Of a DNA stretch of 64,000 nt, positions 60,728-64,000 are shown in pieces. Under the pieces are notes generated by a model, which ran no database searches, had not been told where the DNA came from, and was given only the letters and a program-made list of their open reading frames with translations. Each line of letters starts with the position of its first letter. Within the stretch, counting starts at the first letter, position 1. Source of the DNA: Kribbella sp. VKM Ac-2568 (GTDB lineage Bacteria; Actinomycetota; Actinomycetes; Propionibacteriales; Kribbellaceae); assembly GCF_004345365.1 (NCBI RefSeq), contig NZ_SLVF01000005.1, positions 496,001 to 560,000 of the forward strand, given 5' to 3'. The position numbers and the translations under genes were made by a program.

Positions 60728-61732
60728 TCAGAGCCGGGCGCGGACGTGCAGGCCGACCTCGGGGTCGACCAGGAGTTCCTGCGTGGCGGTGACCGTCGGC
60801 TGGTCCTCGGCGACGACCTCCAGCACGGCGGCCGGGTCCACCGACCGCTTGATCAGCGCGAGCGCGATCGGCCCGTCCTCGTGGTGCCGTGCGGCCGACC
60901 CGATGAAGCCGACCTGCTTGTCACCAGCCCGTACCGCATACCCGTGGGCGGGCAGGTGGTCCACGGACCCGTCCAGGTGCAGCCGGACCAGCCGGCGCGG
61001 CGGACGGCCGAGGTTGTGCACCCGCGCGACCGTCTCCTGACCGCGGTAGCAGCCCTTGTCCAGGTGGACGCCGACGCCGAGCCAGCCGAGCTCGTTCGGG
61101 ATCGCCCGCTCGTCCGTGTCGAGCCCGAGCCGCGGGTTGCCCGCCTCGATCCTCAGCGCCTCGTACGCCCAGACACCCGCAGGCGGTCCGGCGAGCTCGG
61201 CGAACGCCGGCAACTCGGCCCGCGGCAGGAACATCTCATGCCCGCCGAGCGAATCCGCGCCGCTGCGAGTCAGCGGTCCTTCGGCGGGGGCGTCACCCGG
61301 CCGCCAGACGATCGCGTAGTCCGCGGTCACGTCGGTGATCTCCACCCGCGACATGAACACCATCTTCTGGAGCCACTCGACCAGCGCCGCGGAGGCACCC
61401 GGCTCCGTGTGCAGCCAGAACGTCTCGCCGTCGTCGACGCCGTACATGGCGTGCTCGATGTGACCCGTCGGCGAGAGCAGCAGGGCCGTGGTGGAGGTGC
61501 CCGGGCGCAGGCCCTCGAAGTACTGGGTGGTCAGGGCGTGCAGCCAGGTGAGCCGGTCGGGTCCGCTGATGGTGACCACCTCGCGGTGCGAGAGGTCGAC
61601 GTACCCCCTACCGGCGACCAGCGCCCGCTGCTCGCGGAGGTCGGAGCCGTAGTGAGCGGCGACCCCGGCGTCGAGACCGTCGGCCTCCACGGCGCCCGGG
61701 AGATCGAGCAGGGGGCTGCGCGTCAGTGACAT
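60728..61732 (-). CDS. YgfZ/GcvT-domain iron-sulfur maintenance protein
   Basis: A 334-residue folate-binding YgfZ protein. The hallmark K-G-C-Y-x-G-Q-E motif is present (LDKGCYRGQETVARVHNLGR), along with GPDRLTWLHALTTQ near the N-terminus. It supports Fe-S cluster enzymes in a folate-dependent way. ATG 61732 follows TACTCT by 6 bases; the long frame reading upstream crosses the divergent LLM gene and is spurious. Confidence 0.93.
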   Translation of the reverse strand: MSLTRSPLLDLPGAVEADGLDAGVAAHYGSDLREQRALVAGRGYVDLSHREVVTISGPDRLTWLHALTTQYFEGLRPGTSTTALLLSPTGHIEHAMYGVDDGETFWLHTEPGASAALVEWLQKMVFMSRVEITDVTADYAIVWRPGDAPAEGPLTRSGADSLGGHEMFLPRAELPAFAELAGPPAGVWAYEALRIEAGNPRLGLDTDERAIPNELGWLGVGVHLDKGCYRGQETVARVHNLGRPPRRLVRLHLDGSVDHLPAHGYAVRAGDKQVGFIGSAARHHEDGPIALALIKRSVDPAAVLEVVAEDQPTVTATQELLVDPEVGLHVRARL

Positions 61733-61838
61733 GTCACCAGAGTACGTCCAGCGGCGTACGGCGGATGTCTCCCGCTGTGGGATGTGGACAACACCACCCG
61801 AAGCGAGGCTGGGAGTACATCCTGAGAGGAGCAGAACG

Positions 61839-62663
61839 ATGACTGACAGAGCTTTCCGGTTCGGTGTGGTGGCGAGCCCCGACCGAGGCGCCGCAGAGTG
61901 GCAGACGACCGTACGCCGGGCCGCCGACCTCGGGTACTCGACAGTGCTGATGCCGGACGGGCTCCAGCTGCTGTCGCCATTCCCGTCCCTCGCAGTGGCG
62001 GCGGCGACTGCGGACATCCGGGTCGGGACCTTCGTCGCCGCTGCGCCTCTGCGGCCCCCGCGAGCGGCTGCCTGGGACGCACACACGTTGACCGTGCTGA
62101 CCGACGGGCGGTTCGAGTTCGGCATCGGTACGGGCCGGCCCGGCGTCGAGGAGTTCGCGGCTGAGCTCGGGCTGCCGTTCGGGTCCGCGAAGGAGCGGCG
62201 GGACCAGGTCCGGGACACCCTGGACCAGCTGGAGAAGCTGGACGGCGAGCGGCACACGCCGATCATGCTGGCCGCCGGCGGACCACGGATGCTCGCAATG
62301 GCCGCGGCGCGGGCCGACATCGTGTCGCTGGCCAAGTCGGCGTTGACGCCGCGCGAGGAGCTCGTGCAGCTTGCCCGAGAGCTCCGGGAGCTGGCTGGGC
62401 CGCGAGCGGACGACATCGAGCTGGCGATGAACCTGTTCGCGGCCGGGACCAAGGAACTGCCGCCATGGACGAAGCAGGCGGCCGGCGTGGATGCCGCGAC
62501 GCTCGAGGCGAGTGGTTCGCTGATGCTGCTGCGTGGAACGCCGCAGGAGATGGCGGATGAGCTGCAGCGCCGGCGGGACGAGTTCGGCGCCTCCTACATC
62601 AGCGTGAACTCCACCTACCTGGAAGACCTCGCGCCGGTGATCGAGCAGCTCGCCGGGAAGTAG
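61839..62663 (+). CDS. LLM-class F420-dependent oxidoreductase
   Basis: A 274-residue luciferase-like protein: FRFGVVASPDRGAAEWQTTV, ATADIRVGTFVAAAPLRPPR, FEFGIGTGRPGVEEFAAELG and HTPIMLAAGGPRML fit F420-dependent LLM enzymes. It is somewhat short for the class. Substrate unknown. ATG after GAGAGGAGCAGAACG; divergent from ygfZ. Confidence 0.9.
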   Translation: MTDRAFRFGVVASPDRGAAEWQTTVRRAADLGYSTVLMPDGLQLLSPFPSLAVAAATADIRVGTFVAAAPLRPPRAAAWDAHTLTVLTDGRFEFGIGTGRPGVEEFAAELGLPFGSAKERRDQVRDTLDQLEKLDGERHTPIMLAAGGPRMLAMAAARADIVSLAKSALTPREELVQLARELRELAGPRADDIELAMNLFAAGTKELPPWTKQAAGVDAATLEASGSLMLLRGTPQEMADELQRRRDEFGASYISVNSTYLEDLAPVIEQLAGK

Positions 62664-62664
62664 C

Positions 62665-62711
62665 ACGCTGCCCGTCAGGTCCCAGGCGGAGTGGGAGCTG
62701 ACGGGCAGCGT
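62665..62711. terminator. Bidirectional terminator
   Basis: Perfect 14-bp arms (ACGCTGCCCGTCAG at 62665-62678 and complement at 62698-62711) with an inner CCCA/TGGG pair, immediately after the LLM stop and before the convergent symporter end. Confidence 0.88.
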
Positions 62712-62731
62712 TGAGGGGTGGGACAGATGGT

Positions 62732-64000
62732 TCAGGTGCGGACTGGAGTGGCGTCCTGGGCGACAGGTTCGCCGGCCTCGGGAACGTCGCCGGCGTGGGT
62801 GTCGCCGGCCGCGAAGGCCGCCTCGTCGAACGGGTCCTCGCCGGCGAAGACCTGCCGGGCCTGGGCCTTGTCGAACGCGCCGACCCAGTGGCCGACCAGC
62901 ACGGTCGCGACCGCGTTGCCGGCGAAGTTCGTCAGCGCCCGCGCCTCGGACATGAACCGGTCGATGCCGACGATCAGTCCGACGCCGTCGACCAGCTCCG
63001 GCCGGTGCGACTGCAGACCGCCGGCCAGCGTCGCCAGGCCCGCACCGGTCACCCCGGCGGCACCCTTCGAGGCCACGATCATGAACACCAGCAGGGAGAT
63101 CTGCTGACCGATGGAGAACGGCTGATCCATTGCCTCAGCGATGAACAGCGACGCCATCGTCAGGTAGATCGCGGTGCCGTCCAGGTTGAACGAGTACCCG
63201 GTCGGCACGGTGATGCCGACGACCTGCTTGCCGACGCCGAGGTGCTCCATCTTGCCGATCAGCCGCGGCAGCGCGGTCTCCGACGACGAGGTCGACACGA
63301 TCAGCAGGAACTCCCGGCCGAGATACCTGAGCAGCTGGAAGATCGAGATCCCGGTGACAGTCTTGAGGATGGTGCCGAGGATGACGATCACGAAGAGCAG
63401 GCAGGTGACGTAGAAGGCCAGCATGATCTTGCCGAGGCTGACCAGCGCGTCCATACCGGTGGCGCCGACGACGGCCGCGATCGCGCCGAACGCACCGATC
63501 GGCGCGGCCCACATGATCATCGACAGCACCTTGAAGACGAGCCGCTGGATGTGTCCGATGGCGGTGAGTATCGGCTGGCCCTTGGTGCCCATCGACTGCA
63601 GGGCGAAGCCGACCAGCAGCGCGACGAAGACCGTCTGCAGCACTTCACCCTCGGTCAGCGCCGACAGGATGGTCTTCGGGATGATGCCGAGCAGGAAGTC
63701 GGTGGTGCTCTCGTGGGCGCCGGCCGCCTGGCTCTGGCCGCTCTCGCGCAGCTTGTCGGTCAGGTTCAGGCCGGAACCCGGCTGGACCAGGTTGCCGACG
63801 ACCAGGCCGATGCCGAGCGCGACGGTCGACATCACCATGAAGTAGATGAGTGCCAGACCGCCGACCTTGCCGACGCTGGCGGCCTGCCGGACCGAGCCGA
63901 TGCCGAGCACCAGCGTGCAGAAGATGATCGGGCTGATCATCATCTTGATCAGGTTGACGAATCCGGTGCCGAGCGGTTTCAGCTCGACCGCGAAGTCCGG
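62732..64000 (-). CDS. Dicarboxylate/cation symporter (DctA/GltP type), 5' truncated by window edge
   Basis: At least 422 residues; the frame stays open to base 64000 (PDFAVELKPLGTGFVNLIKM continues upstream of the first internal ATG at 63943), so the N-terminus is outside the window. Family signatures: FVNLIKMMISPIIFCTLVLG, the Ser-rich re-entrant loop STSSSETALPRLI, GYSFNLDGTAIYLTMASLFI and the second hairpin SKGAAGVTGAGLATLA. It should import C4-dicarboxylates or glutamate/aspartate with protons or sodium. Confidence 0.94.
   Translation of the reverse strand, partial: PDFAVELKPLGTGFVNLIKMMISPIIFCTLVLGIGSVRQAASVGKVGGLALIYFMVMSTVALGIGLVVGNLVQPGSGLNLTDKLRESGQSQAAGAHESTTDFLLGIIPKTILSALTEGEVLQTVFVALLVGFALQSMGTKGQPILTAIGHIQRLVFKVLSMIMWAAPIGAFGAIAAVVGATGMDALVSLGKIMLAFYVTCLLFVIVILGTILKTVTGISIFQLLRYLGREFLLIVSTSSSETALPRLIGKMEHLGVGKQVVGITVPTGYSFNLDGTAIYLTMASLFIAEAMDQPFSIGQQISLLVFMIVASKGAAGVTGAGLATLAGGLQSHRPELVDGVGLIVGIDRFMSEARALTNFAGNAVATVLVGHWVGAFDKAQARQVFAGEDPFDEAAFAAGDTHAGDVPEAGEPVAQDATPVRT

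Noticed and set aside
1..64000. tRNA, rRNA, CRISPR, prophage or IS elements
   Set aside because: No tRNA T-loop/CCA structures, no regularly spaced repeats of CRISPR type, no transposase or integrase frames were recognised by eye; a tRNAscan or Infernal run could still find small RNAs.

Overview
The window reads as chromosomal DNA of a high-GC actinobacterium. It carries a mycothiol glycosyltransferase (mshA), CarD, an F420-type LLM oxidoreductase, an HbhA-like protein, SenX3/RegX3 and a Pls-type NRPS. At least 16 genes start 6 to 8 bases after a TAnnnT-like -10 box, which is the leaderless pattern of actinobacteria. Gene content fits a Kribbella-like member of the Propionibacteriales, but that genus call is inference. 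No rRNA, tRNA, CRISPR array, phage or intact IS was seen.

Layout. 0-7 kb: end of a His-rich DUF4396 protein, then an alpha-glucoside uptake operon (binding lipoprotein, two permeases, GH13 glucosidase) with its LacI regulator. 7-13.4 kb: DUF4032 protein, ECF sigma factor with a membrane partner, a VapBC pair, an SDR/acyl-CoA dehydrogenase operon with a divergent TetR. 13.4-19.6 kb: PhoD-like phosphatase, secreted S1 protease, a second VapBC pair bracketed by decayed copies of the 3' ends of its two neighbours, and the rlmB-cysS housekeeping pair. 19.6-41.5 kb: an accessory island. 41.5-45.2 kb: ispF-ispD-carD and a divergent lpqE-like lipoprotein, then an iron-boxed siderophore-binding lipoprotein. 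45.9-51.8 kb: regX3, senX3, phoU, gpmA, a YbjN protein and mshA. 52-64 kb: SDR, TetR, typA, two L,D-transpeptidases around a macrodomain protein, the XRE-hbhA-DUF2516 cluster, asparaginase, YgfZ, LLM oxidoreductase and a truncated dicarboxylate symporter.

The most unusual part is the island at 19.6-41.5 kb. In Mycobacterium tuberculosis cysS1 lies next to ispF; here about 22 kb separates them. The island holds five tandem paralogues of a membrane-anchored, extracytoplasmic zinc metallopeptidase (Pro/Gln-rich cytosolic tail, one TM helix, six invariant Cys), one of which has HQYGH in place of HExxH. Two of the five are divergently paired with DUF2207 membrane proteins. Directly downstream are a 1,318-residue Pls-family NRPS (A-T-membrane/LbH architecture, as in epsilon-poly-L-lysine synthetase) and a translationally coupled M1 aminopeptidase. 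A homopoly(amino acid) synthetase beside a bank of surface peptidases is the best candidate here for an undescribed system; any functional link between them is inference.

Regulation visible in sequence: LacI-type palindromes, TetR and VapB palindromes, an IdeR/DtxR-type iron box, a PHO box between senX3 and phoU, and a 162-bp palindromic element spanning the senX3-regX3 junction, where mycobacteria carry MIRU repeats.
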